DNA of 64,000 nucleotides from assembly GCF_000764185.1 (NCBI RefSeq), contig NZ_JQEC01000004.1:124001-188000 (forward strand). Direction: 5' to 3'. Every line of letters begins with the position of its first letter. The stretch's first letter is position 1. The notes under the pieces were generated by a model. The model saw only the letters and a list, made by a program, of their open reading frames with translations, was not told the origin of the DNA and did no database searches. A program made the position numbers and the translations under genes. Below are positions 8,553 through 17,136 of this stretch, in pieces. This DNA is from Colwellia psychrerythraea. Its GTDB lineage: Bacteria; Pseudomonadota; Gammaproteobacteria; Enterobacterales; Alteromonadaceae.

Positions 8553-10613
8553 TTACCAGATACGAACACGTTCATCTTCTGGTAAATAAAGTGCATCACC
8601 AGGTTTTACGTCAAAGGCTTTATACCAAGCATCATGGTTACGTGGTGCTTGAGCGCGGAAACGTCCTGGCGCATGTGTACCACTACGTAGCTGGTTTAAC
8701 ATACTCTTTTCAGTGCGCTTTTCTTTCCACACTTGTGCCCAAGCTAAGAAGAAACGTTGGTCGCCAGTAACGCCGTTGATAACTGGCGCTTCTTTACCGT
8801 TTAAACTGAGCTTGTAAGCGTGATATGCCATTGCTAAACCACCAACATCACCGATGTTTTCGCCTAAGCTATTACGGCCGTTTACGAAGTTATCTGGAAT
8901 CGGTTCATACTTATTATATTGTGCGACTAATTGATCCGCTTTGGCATCAAAGGCATCTCTGTCTTCATCAGTCCACCAATTACGTTGAATACCATTGGCA
9001 TCAGACTTTGAACCTTGATCATCAAAACCATGGCCCATTTCATGACCAATTACCGCACCTATTGCGCCATAGTTAACGGCTGCATCGGCATTAGGATCAA
9101 AAAATGGTGGTTGTAAAATTGCCGCAGGGAAAACAATCTCATTAAATGAGCTGTTGTAGTAGGCATTTACACGCTGTGGTGTCATACCCCAACGATTACG
9201 GTCTGTTTTCTGTAACTCTTGGGCAACGCTATCGGCTTGAAAAAATTGACGAAGGTTTTTAATGTTACCGACAAGATCAATTTTAGAAATCGTTACACCG
9301 TCGAATTCTTGCCATACATCTGGGTAACCAATTTTAGGGTTAAATGCAGCCAGTTTAGCGTGGGCGTTAACTTTAGTTTCTTCACCCATCCAATCTAGGC
9401 CGTCGATTCGTTGGCCAAGTGCGGTGCGTAGATTTTCAACCAGTTGCGCCATTTGTGTTTTGGAGCTTTCAGGGAAGTAGCGTTCGACATACACTTTGCC
9501 AATGGCAAAACCTAATGATTCGGTATCAGACATTTCACCAATAGCACGTTTCCAACGAGGACGAGGCTCTTGTTGACCATTCAACTCTTTACCGTAAAAT
9601 GCAAAATTAGCAGCATAAATGTCTTCAGACAGTAAATCTGCATTACCGCTCACAGTATGGAAAGTTAGATAGTCTTGCCAAACCGCTAAAGACTCTGAGT
9701 TGATTAAGGCGATCATTGCTTTAACAGGCTCAGGCTGAGAAATATTTAATTGTGGTACTTTATAGCCAGATTGTGCGAAGTATGTATCCCAGTCAAAGTC
9801 AGGGTATTGTTTGGCTAAGTCAGCACGCTTCACTTGATTTAAAGTTAAGTCGCGATTACGACGTTTCTCACGAGGCCAATGTCCTTGTGCTATTTTTGTT
9901 TCTAGTGCTAAAACTTGCTCAGCACGTTTTTGACCATTTTCAACACCGGCAAAAGCTAGCATGGTAGCAATGTGTGCTACATAAGCATTACGTGTCTTTT
10001 CAAAGCGTTCACTTTCTTCTAAGTAATATGAACGATCAGGAAGGCCTAGGCCACCGGCACCAAGAGACATTTCATATTGGTTCGGGTCTAAACGATTAAA
10101 CCACATGTAACCACCAATTGGAGACTCAGTACCTGTTAACCATGCTTCGCCAAATACCTTGGTTAAATCTTTGGTATTTTTAACTGCACTAATTTGCTCT
10201 AAAGTCGCTTGAATCGGACTGATACCTAATTTGTTAACGGTTTGGGTATCCATATAAGCCTGATAAAAATCAGCAACTAATTGCTCATCAGTACTCAGGT
10301 CAGTACGGCTAGTAATATCATCAATGATTTCTTTTACTTGTGTCTCACTACGTTCAGCTAAACCAGTAAAAGCACCATAACGAGTTTTGTCTGAAGGCAT
10401 AACAAAATTGTCATACCAAGTACCGCTGGCATACATAAAGAAGTCATCACCTGGTTTTATTACTTCATTACGAGCCGATAAATCAACACCAAAGCTACCT
10501 AGCTCTGCTGTACTAGCGACAAGACTTTTATTGCTGTCATTACTCGCTTCAAACATGCCACAACCACCAAGAAAGGTAGCTGCCAAGGCAATGGCTATCA
10601 AAGATTTTTTCAT
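8553..10613 (-). CDS. M13 family metallopeptidase, lipoprotein (PepO/neprilysin type)
   Basis: A 686-residue zinc endopeptidase of family M13. The N-terminus MKKSLIAIALAATFLGG-C is a lipoprotein signal with Cys18, so it should be anchored in the envelope. The M13 N-terminal domain starts near PGDDFFMYASGTWYDN; zinc is bound by HEMGH (524-528) and by Glu in NSLGENIGDVGG; NAYYNSSFNEIVFPAAILQPPFF is the family substrate-cleft segment; and the chain ends with the usual RVRIW. Length is normal for the family. It is monocistronic, with the coding start at ATG preceded by AAAGAGAA. These enzymes cleave oligopeptides, so it adds to the peptide-scavenging theme. No operator palindrome is seen in its promoter. 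Confidence 0.95.
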   Translation of the reverse strand: MKKSLIAIALAATFLGGCGMFEASNDSNKSLVASTAELGSFGVDLSARNEVIKPGDDFFMYASGTWYDNFVMPSDKTRYGAFTGLAERSETQVKEIIDDITSRTDLSTDEQLVADFYQAYMDTQTVNKLGISPIQATLEQISAVKNTKDLTKVFGEAWLTGTESPIGGYMWFNRLDPNQYEMSLGAGGLGLPDRSYYLEESERFEKTRNAYVAHIATMLAFAGVENGQKRAEQVLALETKIAQGHWPREKRRNRDLTLNQVKRADLAKQYPDFDWDTYFAQSGYKVPQLNISQPEPVKAMIALINSESLAVWQDYLTFHTVSGNADLLSEDIYAANFAFYGKELNGQQEPRPRWKRAIGEMSDTESLGFAIGKVYVERYFPESSKTQMAQLVENLRTALGQRIDGLDWMGEETKVNAHAKLAAFNPKIGYPDVWQEFDGVTISKIDLVGNIKNLRQFFQADSVAQELQKTDRNRWGMTPQRVNAYYNSSFNEIVFPAAILQPPFFDPNADAAVNYGAIGAVIGHEMGHGFDDQGSKSDANGIQRNWWTDEDRDAFDAKADQLVAQYNKYEPIPDNFVNGRNSLGENIGDVGGLAMAYHAYKLSLNGKEAPVINGVTGDQRFFLAWAQVWKEKRTEKSMLNQLRSGTHAPGRFRAQAPRNHDAWYKAFDVKPGDALYLPEDERVRIW

Positions 10614-11028
10614 GAATTTGTTCTCTTTAAAGTTAATTGGTTGTAGTTAATCGGATTTAGTTAAAACAAGCAGTTAGGGTTTCAGTTTTATTTTTGTAAG
10701 TTATGGTGATATCGACTGCTTTATAACTGTTGTGGTATGTACTCTTTATTTGTCAGCACATATTTATCGATTTACTTTAGTATTCTTAACCCATTCATTT
10801 TCAAGCATGTAAAAAAAATGTCAACCAAGATACGTTTAACGGTAGTGTTTAATAGACGAAGACATTGTCACTGCAACTTTACAAACGTCTACCTTAAGGC
10901 TACTAAAACAACTTTATTATCAACAAAAGTCCTTTTATAAATATTGTTATCAGTCAGAACTACTTTGCAATTATAGGTTTTGCTAGGTATAAAGACGGCC
11001 ACGATTTGTTATTTTATGGAGTAGCTTG
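10614..11028. other. Divergent intergenic region, no gene seen
   Basis: A 415-base gap between the divergent M13 peptidase and PAP2 genes. A 67-codon open frame at 10737-10940 has no ribosome site and no family likeness, so I treat it as chance. The region must hold both promoters, but no box stands out from the AT-rich background. Confidence 0.5.
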
Positions 11029-11565
11029 ATGAAAGCACTATCATTTATCCTTTTACTCAGCATCTTACTTATTAATTCAGCCCCGACACTGGCAAAGTCG
11101 AATTTAGAAAAGTCAGGTGATATTATCCATTTACTTTTACCTGCTGCAGCTTTAGGTACAACGCTTATTGTCGAAGATGATTATCAAGGTAGCTGGCAGT
11201 TAATCAAAACTGGTGTAGTATCTCGTGTGGCGGTTGAAGGGTTAAAGTACGGAATAGATAAAGACCGCCCCGATGACTCTGGAGATGATTCATTTCCTTC
11301 TGGTCATACTGCAGACAGTTTTGCCGCGGCTACCTTTATGCAACAACGTTATGGTTGGAAATGGGGTGTGCCTGCTTACATAGCTGCCACCTTTGTTGGA
11401 TACAGCCGAGTAGAAAGCGATAAACATTTTATTGAAGATGTACTCGCTGGTGCCGCTATAGGTATTATTTCAGGGCTATATTTTACTGAGCCTTACTCTG
11501 GTATTACCATTTCACCTACCGCTGGCGGTGGACATTATGGTTTGAACTTTAGTGGCACATTTTAA
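11029..11565 (+). CDS. PAP2 family phosphatase
   Basis: A 178-residue membrane or exported phosphatase of the PAP2/type 2 phosphatidic acid phosphatase superfamily. The three signature motifs are complete: KYGIDKDRP (K-x6-RP), PSGHT, and SRVESDKHFIEDV (SR-x5-H-x3-D), giving the catalytic histidines. An N-terminal hydrophobic segment (residues 1-23) is a signal peptide or anchor. ATG at 11029 has GGAG seven bases before it. Likely substrates are phospholipid or undecaprenyl pyrophosphates; the exact one cannot be told. Its end is followed 40 bases later by the DUF2956 gene, so they may share a transcript. Confidence 0.9.
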   Translation: MKALSFILLLSILLINSAPTLAKSNLEKSGDIIHLLLPAAALGTTLIVEDDYQGSWQLIKTGVVSRVAVEGLKYGIDKDRPDDSGDDSFPSGHTADSFAAATFMQQRYGWKWGVPAYIAATFVGYSRVESDKHFIEDVLAGAAIGIISGLYFTEPYSGITISPTAGGGHYGLNFSGTF

Positions 11566-11605
11566 CAATTATTTGGCCGAGTCAATTAAGATAGAGAATT
11601 TAGCT

Positions 11606-11959
11606 ATGAATACAAAAACATCCAAAGAATTAAAAGTATCAAAAGAAACGCAAGAGCAAGCACTGAAGATGGCTAAAGCTACTCAAAAAAAAGGTCAAAA
11701 CAAAGAACAAACCAAACTCATTGCTCAAGGTATTGAAAAGGGCATCAGTGAGTATAAAAAGCAGCAGAGTAAGAAGTCTCGTGAGCGAGATAAAGACCGT
11801 AAACAGCAGGTGAAAAGAAAGCAGCGTACTGCCCAAGAGTTAGCAGGAGATAATGAACCAACAGCAAGTAACCACTCTAATAACCTACCTTGGCTTTTGT
11901 TAGGGCTAAGTTGGTTGGGCTTTATTGCTTATTTGTTTTTGAGTGATTTCCTAGTTTAA
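11606..11959 (+). CDS. DUF2956 family protein
   Basis: A 117-residue protein of unknown function, recognised by the motif run SKETQEQALKMAKATQKKGQ then NKEQTKLIAQGIEKGISEYKKQQ, typical of DUF2956 in marine gammaproteobacteria. A long, strongly basic helical middle (KSRERDKDRKQQVKRKQRT) leads to one C-terminal membrane helix (about residues 93-114), so it is probably a tail-anchored inner-membrane protein. An open frame with GTG at 11552 overlaps the PAP2 gene, but its extra residues are not family-like; ATG at 11606 is preferred. Confidence 0.8.
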   Translation: MNTKTSKELKVSKETQEQALKMAKATQKKGQNKEQTKLIAQGIEKGISEYKKQQSKKSRERDKDRKQQVKRKQRTAQELAGDNEPTASNHSNNLPWLLLGLSWLGFIAYLFLSDFLV

Positions 11960-12035
11960 CTCTTAAACTGCATCTTTAAGTTGAATCTGTATATAATGTG
12001 ATACCACTCAGACTGTACGTTCAAGGCTATTTTTA

Positions 12036-12665
12036 ATGCCAATCACTAACCAAATCAGTTTAACAGCACTCGCTGAGCCAAGGCCAAATCACCAGCACTT
12101 CAAAATATTTAAGCCATATGGTTTTTTAAGTCAGTTTTTACCAGAATCACGAAAGAAAAAGCGACTCCTAGGCGAGCTATTTAATTTCCCTGATAAAACG
12201 ATGGCGATTGGCCGTTTAGATCACGACTCCGAAGGTTTATTATTACTGACAACCGACGGTATGATGAGCTATAAAGTCAGAGATAAAAGTATAGAGAAAG
12301 AGTACTACGTGCAAGTTGATGGAGTGATCACTGCGACTGCAATGTCACAGCTGAAAAATGGTGTTGAGATAGGTATCAATGGCAATAAATATCTAACCTT
12401 GCCCTGTAAAACGTTTAAGTTAGACGGTGAGCCTGAACTGCCCACTCGTGGCCGTAAAATCCGCGATCCGAAACATGGCCCTACTAGCTGGATCTCTATC
12501 ACTCTGTCTGAAGGGAAAAATCGTCAGATCAGAAAAATGACGGCAGCTGTGGGCTTTGCCACATTACGACTAGTAAGAGTTCGGATTGGCAATATCCATA
12601 TTGATAACTTGATTGCCGGTGAGGTTGTTACGCTACCTAATTTTGACGCCGTATTTATTCTCTAA
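12036..12665 (+). CDS. rluE: rRNA pseudouridine synthase, RluE-like
   Basis: A 209-residue member of the RsuA/RluB/E/F family, which isomerises a uridine in rRNA. The catalytic aspartate is in GRLDHDSEGLLLLT (about residues 59-72), and the family lysine/arginine motif EGKNRQIRKMTAAVG is intact near the end. There is no N-terminal S4 RNA-binding domain, which is the RluE pattern (E. coli RluE modifies U2457 of 23S rRNA). RluE versus a relative is an inference from length and domain make-up. Neighbouring genes do not bear on its function. Confidence 0.85.
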   Translation: MPITNQISLTALAEPRPNHQHFKIFKPYGFLSQFLPESRKKKRLLGELFNFPDKTMAIGRLDHDSEGLLLLTTDGMMSYKVRDKSIEKEYYVQVDGVITATAMSQLKNGVEIGINGNKYLTLPCKTFKLDGEPELPTRGRKIRDPKHGPTSWISITLSEGKNRQIRKMTAAVGFATLRLVRVRIGNIHIDNLIAGEVVTLPNFDAVFIL

Positions 12666-12743
12666 CTTCAAAAGCTTAAGCCGAAAAATACAGTGTTGAA
12701 ATAAATAATTATCCTATTAAAATTGCATTACTTATTAAGTAAT

Positions 12744-12975
12744 CTGAACTCTGGATAAGCAGCATTTGCTCAATATTCCCCTTTATCCAATTCTCAGCGT
12801 TAAAACGTCGATAAATAACCCGTTATTCATAAACGTTTTACCTTGATAATCGAATCAATCGAATCAATTGAAACATTGATAGAGTATATCGCTATTTAAT
12901 CAGGTAAATTTTATTCTTAATAACCGTAGGTTGTTGTTTTACTTAAACACCAAGCACTCATTACCCAGAGTTCAG
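12744..12975. repeat. Inverted-repeat element in long intergenic region
   Basis: CTGAACTCTGG at 12744-12754 and its exact complement CCAGAGTTCAG at 12965-12975 bound 232 bases; the likeness extends inward to CTGAACTCTGG-R-TAA on both sides. No reading frame fills the inside. It sits in a 592-base gap (12666-13257) with no gene. Within it, GAATCAATCGAATCAATTGAAAC is a short internal repeat. It is MITE-like in form, but a copy elsewhere is needed to call it mobile. Confidence 0.5.
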
Positions 12976-13257
12976 GTTAAGTGTTTGGCTAACAATGGTT
13001 TTAATAAATATTACCTTTTAGCTAGCAGCAACTAGTGCTACGATTTAAAAGATATTAAAGTGAGAGCAAGGATTGAAGCTGGAAAAGTGATTTGTCAGTG
13101 TAAAATAAATCAACAAGTCTTATAGCCCATGAATCGCTATTTTAATCGAAAAAAAGACTAAAATAACAAGGGGATTAGTTTAGGAAGGCTTATAAACTGA
13201 AATCTATAGCTACCGAAAAGTAATTACTTTTATCTTTAACAGCCAAGAGAATATCTT

Positions 13258-14304
13258 ATGAATAAATGGGTAAAACATAGTGTGCAAAAAATTGAAGCTG
13301 ACTATAATCGTTCAGCAGATACTCACCTCTTAAAAATAGATATCCCTAAAATTCCCTCTATCCATTTATACCTTAAGGATGAAAGTACTCACCCTACTGG
13401 TAGCCTTAAGCACCGCTTGGCTCGTTCACTTTTTTTATATGCTCTGTGTAACGGTAGAATTAAAGAGGGTACCACTATTGTCGAGGCATCCTCTGGCAGT
13501 ACCGCGGTATCTGAAGCATATTTTGCACAAATGATTGGCGTGCCCTTTATTGCTGTTGTGCCTAAATCAACAGCGAAGAGTAAAATAAATAAAATCGAGT
13601 TTTATGGTGGAAAGTGTCATTTTGTTGATTCTGCGCCAAAGATGCACGACGCTGCGACAAAACTGGCAACTGAAATTGACGGCTACTTTATGGATCAATT
13701 TACCTATGCCGAGCGAGCGACAGATTGGCGTGGCAATAACAATATTGCCGAAAGTATTTATGCTCAAATGGAAAAAGAGCCTTACCCTATACCAAGCGCC
13801 ATTGTGATGAGTGCAGGTACTGGTGGTACGTCCGCTACCTTAGGGCGATATATCCTTTATCGAGGCTTTGATACAAAACTTTTGGTAGTAGACCCTGAGA
13901 ACTCGGTTTTCTTTGATAGCTTTAATTCAGCCGACCGTACACTGACAAACAACAAATCAAGCCGTATTGAAGGAATCGGCAGACCTAAAGTTGAGCATTC
14001 TTTCCAACCCAATGTTATAGATGAAATGATGCAAGTACCTGATGCAGCAAGCGTAGCAACAATGTTATGGCTAGAAAAAATAATTGGTAAAAAAGCAGGT
14101 CCCTCAACAGGTACAAATATATGGGGGGCATTGTGCCTAGCCAAAGAGATGGAGGCTAATAAAGAGCCTGGCTCAATAGTGACCTTGCTGTGTGATAGTG
14201 GAGAACGTTATTTAGACTCATATTATGACGAAAATTGGGTTAAAGAGCATATAGGTGATATTCAACCTTACGCCGATGAATTGAATGGTTGGCTTTCAAA
14301 GTAA
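13258..14304 (+). CDS. PLP-dependent cysteine synthase-family enzyme (Cds1-like)
   Basis: A 348-residue fold-type II PLP enzyme. Lys51 in KDESTHPTGSLKHRLA is the Schiff-base lysine; EASSGSTAVS binds the substrate carboxylate; SAGTGGTSATLGRYI is the glycine-rich phosphate loop; and GPSTGTNIWGAL is near the pyridine ring. The KDESTHPTGSLKHR signature is that of the L-cysteine desulfhydrase Cds1 group rather than classic CysK, so H2S release from cysteine is the best guess. The gene stands alone, 592 bases from the gene before it. ATG at 13258 follows AAGAGAATATCTT. Confidence 0.8.
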   Translation: MNKWVKHSVQKIEADYNRSADTHLLKIDIPKIPSIHLYLKDESTHPTGSLKHRLARSLFLYALCNGRIKEGTTIVEASSGSTAVSEAYFAQMIGVPFIAVVPKSTAKSKINKIEFYGGKCHFVDSAPKMHDAATKLATEIDGYFMDQFTYAERATDWRGNNNIAESIYAQMEKEPYPIPSAIVMSAGTGGTSATLGRYILYRGFDTKLLVVDPENSVFFDSFNSADRTLTNNKSSRIEGIGRPKVEHSFQPNVIDEMMQVPDAASVATMLWLEKIIGKKAGPSTGTNIWGALCLAKEMEANKEPGSIVTLLCDSGERYLDSYYDENWVKEHIGDIQPYADELNGWLSK

Positions 14305-14561
14305 GATAATACTCTACGTTATTGAGTTAAAACGTTTTTATAATTGAATGTCCGGTTTCGGTATTTTTAATCAATTTTGAGTTTTGATTCTCTAAGTTTA
14401 AAGATTAAATTTAGGAAAGCTTAATTATCTAATGTAGGGCCGGTTTGAATCTAAAGCGGCCTAGTTTGGTTTAGTATAACTTGGTTCAGTAATGAGTCAT
14501 AATGTGAAACGTAACTAAGAAATACAAAATATAGGGTCTAGTGAGTATCATCTAAATAGCC

Positions 14562-15041
14562 TTAACTTATTCTTTCTTCAGTTGTTATGGTTAGTCCCAC
14601 TTTAGTACGCTCCATCACAACCGATGTTCTAAAGCGTCTAACATTCGTGTTTTCAAAAAATAAACGTCTAGTAAGTTCTTCAAAATCAAGCATATCTTGT
14701 GCTGTACAAATTAAAGTAAAATCAGCTTCACCAGTAACGTAATAACACTGCTGTACTTGTACCTCTTTCCTAACAATTCGGCGAAAAGCATCCAGCTGAT
14801 CAATACGTTCACGCTCCAATTCAACCATCACAATAAAGGTCATGTTTTGGCCCAATGCGCTTGGATTCAAAATAGCGACTTCGTTCTCAATGATATTAGC
14901 CTCACGTAAACGTTTTATTCTACGTTGTACCGATGCTGATGATAATCCACAAGCATCTGCTAACGCCTCAAGGCTTAGCCGAGCATTACCTTGTAAATGG
15001 GCAAGGATTATGCGATCTAATTTATCTATTGTTATGTCCAT
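14562..15041 (-). CDS. Lrp/AsnC family transcriptional regulator
   Basis: A 159-residue regulator. The N-terminal winged HTH (about residues 5-60) reads LDRIILAHLQGNARLSLEAL then ADACGLSSASVQRRIKRL; the C-terminal RAM ligand domain follows (VMVELERE...., QCYYVTGEADFTLI, GLTITTEE). It is divergent from the MOSC/reductase fusion at 15219, with 177 bases between, so it probably senses an amino acid and controls that gene and the PLP enzyme behind it. The ligand is unknown. In such regulators the effector is often the substrate of the divergent enzymes. Confidence 0.9.
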   Translation of the reverse strand: MDITIDKLDRIILAHLQGNARLSLEALADACGLSSASVQRRIKRLREANIIENEVAILNPSALGQNMTFIVMVELERERIDQLDAFRRIVRKEVQVQQCYYVTGEADFTLICTAQDMLDFEELTRRLFFENTNVRRFRTSVVMERTKVGLTITTEERIS

Positions 15042-15218
15042 AATCAGATCCTGTCATATTTATTACAAAAATGAAAAATAATACTCATAAAAACCTCAAT
15101 AATGCCAGATAAAGATCACTCATTGAATATAAACTACTTAACTACGCTATCTCAAGAGATATATAGCATACGATAATTTATGGACATAACTGATGGTAAT
15201 TAGCACAGGAAGATATTT

Positions 15219-17087
15219 ATGAAAAACCTAGTGGGCAAGCTATTGCGCATCATGCGTTACCCAATCAAAGGGTTTTGTGGTGAAGAGATAGTTCAAATAA
15301 AGCTAAAAAAAAATCATGGTATTGCTCATGATAGACGTTGGGCGATTCGAAATGGCTCAACCCCCCAAGATTCAGCTCACGACTGGCAAGCCTGTCAGAC
15401 ATTTGTCAGGATGACTCAACATGAAGATTTACCGTTATATAACGTTGAGCATTGTAAGAACTCTCTTTATTTAAGGCATCCTAACGGAGAAAGAATAGCC
15501 ATAAAAAAATATAAAAATCACACCGAACAGCTATCCTCATGGTTTTCTCATAACGATATGGGCTTATCAAAATCAAATGATAGTACTGCATATTGGGATC
15601 ATAAAGATGCGCATATTTCTATTATTAATATCAGTACCGTTAAAGCAATAGCCAAAACTGCAGGCATTGATTTTGATCCTCAACGGTATCGCGGAAATTT
15701 ATTAATTGAGACAAAAGAACCTTGGTCTGAGTTTGCTCTAGTTGGCCATAGAGTTTCTATTGGGAGTGTTGAATTAGAGGTTTTAAGACCAATAGAACGC
15801 TGTAAATCGACATCAGTGAATCCAGCGACTGGCGTGTCAGACACTAATATTCCACACCTATTATCTAGTCAATATGGTCATGTTTATTGCGGTGTGTATG
15901 CGCGAGTAGTGAGGGCAGGAGTAATAGAAAAAAACGATAACATTTATGTAGTATCTCCCGCGAAAAATGCTATAGAAGATGGTTCAAGGACAAGTACTGC
16001 TCCATCTCCAGAGCAATGGCCTCGTTTTATGCAGTTAGTTAAAAGAGTTAAAGAAAGTCACAACGTTGAAAGTTTTTGGTTTAAAGATCCATTAGCTAAT
16101 GTGATTGGTGATATCGTTCCGGCAAGCTATTTACGACTACATATACAAGGCGATTATGGACCGATAACACGGTCATATACTATTTCAAAGAGCAATATCA
16201 GTGATGGGACTTTACGACTTAGCATTAAAAAAGAAAGCGGAGAGGCGCAGTTTTCGCCATGGATTCACTCAATGTTACAAGTAGGTGATACTCTTTTGGC
16301 TAGTGGCCCATTTGTAGACCCTGCTATGACTTGGCGTCCAGATATAAAGCCACACAAAGAATTACTTATTATCACCGCTGGCATTGGTATTACGGTGGCA
16401 ACATCAATAATAGCAAGGTTAAAAAAGTCTAACTACTCATCAACAGTCAATATAGCGTACAGTGTACGATACAAAAAAGACTCTGCTCTATGGCAAGAGA
16501 TTTTAGAAGATACTTGCCTGTTAGAAACAGTTACGCCATTTCTTTATGTTACTCAGGAGCAGGGTTTAAGACAAACTAAAGATAAAAAAAATGGTCGTAT
16601 AAACGTATCAAACATAACAAAAAATCTAACGTTAGATAATATTCAAGTATTTCTATGTGGTCCAGCAAGCTTTAGTAAATCTATGCGTGACTCACTTAAC
16701 CATAAAGGCGTTAGCAATGACGATATACATGAAGATGTATTTTATTCTCCGAAATCTTTTTCAGCAGGTATGTATAACAAGCCTGCCAATAAAGAGCCAT
16801 CGTTATCAGAGACCAGCCCAATCAGTTTTGTACATGCATCTGGGGAAATATCAAACCTTCTTTGGAAGCCTGAACATGGCACTTTGCTTAACGCGGTAGA
16901 GCAAAGTGGAATTTCTATTTCGGCTAACTGCCGAAGTGGCGCTTGTCGTTCATGTCTTTATCGTATTGAAGGGGATATTGAAAACCTTATTCCCCCCGTT
17001 TCTCCAGCACCTAAAAATTGGGCTTATCTTTGCTGCGCTGCACCTTTGTCTTCAGTAACGATAAAGGGAAAGGTTAATAGCCAATAA
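15219..17087 (+). CDS. MOSC domain, ferredoxin reductase and 2Fe-2S fusion protein
   Basis: A 622-residue cytosolic fusion. Residues about 5-100 are the MOSC N-terminal beta-barrel (GKLLRIMRYPIKGFCGEE, HDRRWAI); about 120-250 the MOSC domain, with Cys195 in RPIERCKSTSVNPATG as the expected molybdenum-cofactor ligand. About 270-500 is a ferredoxin-NADP reductase-type module: FAD motif RSYTIS (318-323), NAD(P) motif GIGITVATSI and CGPASF. The C-terminal plant-type 2Fe-2S domain has Cys571, Cys576, Cys579 (CRSGACRSC) and a fourth Cys at 605 or 606. YcbX-type MOSC proteins reduce N-hydroxylated compounds using a separate reductase; here the electron chain is built in. It is followed 49 bases later by a PLP lyase gene. 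Confidence 0.88.
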   Translation: MKNLVGKLLRIMRYPIKGFCGEEIVQIKLKKNHGIAHDRRWAIRNGSTPQDSAHDWQACQTFVRMTQHEDLPLYNVEHCKNSLYLRHPNGERIAIKKYKNHTEQLSSWFSHNDMGLSKSNDSTAYWDHKDAHISIINISTVKAIAKTAGIDFDPQRYRGNLLIETKEPWSEFALVGHRVSIGSVELEVLRPIERCKSTSVNPATGVSDTNIPHLLSSQYGHVYCGVYARVVRAGVIEKNDNIYVVSPAKNAIEDGSRTSTAPSPEQWPRFMQLVKRVKESHNVESFWFKDPLANVIGDIVPASYLRLHIQGDYGPITRSYTISKSNISDGTLRLSIKKESGEAQFSPWIHSMLQVGDTLLASGPFVDPAMTWRPDIKPHKELLIITAGIGITVATSIIARLKKSNYSSTVNIAYSVRYKKDSALWQEILEDTCLLETVTPFLYVTQEQGLRQTKDKKNGRINVSNITKNLTLDNIQVFLCGPASFSKSMRDSLNHKGVSNDDIHEDVFYSPKSFSAGMYNKPANKEPSLSETSPISFVHASGEISNLLWKPEHGTLLNAVEQSGISISANCRSGACRSCLYRIEGDIENLIPPVSPAPKNWAYLCCAAPLSSVTIKGKVNSQ

Positions 17088-17136
17088 AGTTGAGCTAAGC
17101 CCAACGTTTTCTAAAATAACTCACAATATAGGCGGC

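Noticed and set aside
8528-9076. Plus-strand open frames within the M13 peptidase gene
   Set aside because: Reverse-strand shadows of a well-supported gene; composition rich in His, Tyr and Arg is typical of antisense frames.
10737-10940. 67-codon open frame in the M13/PAP2 gap
   Set aside because: No ribosome site, odd composition and no recognisable motif.
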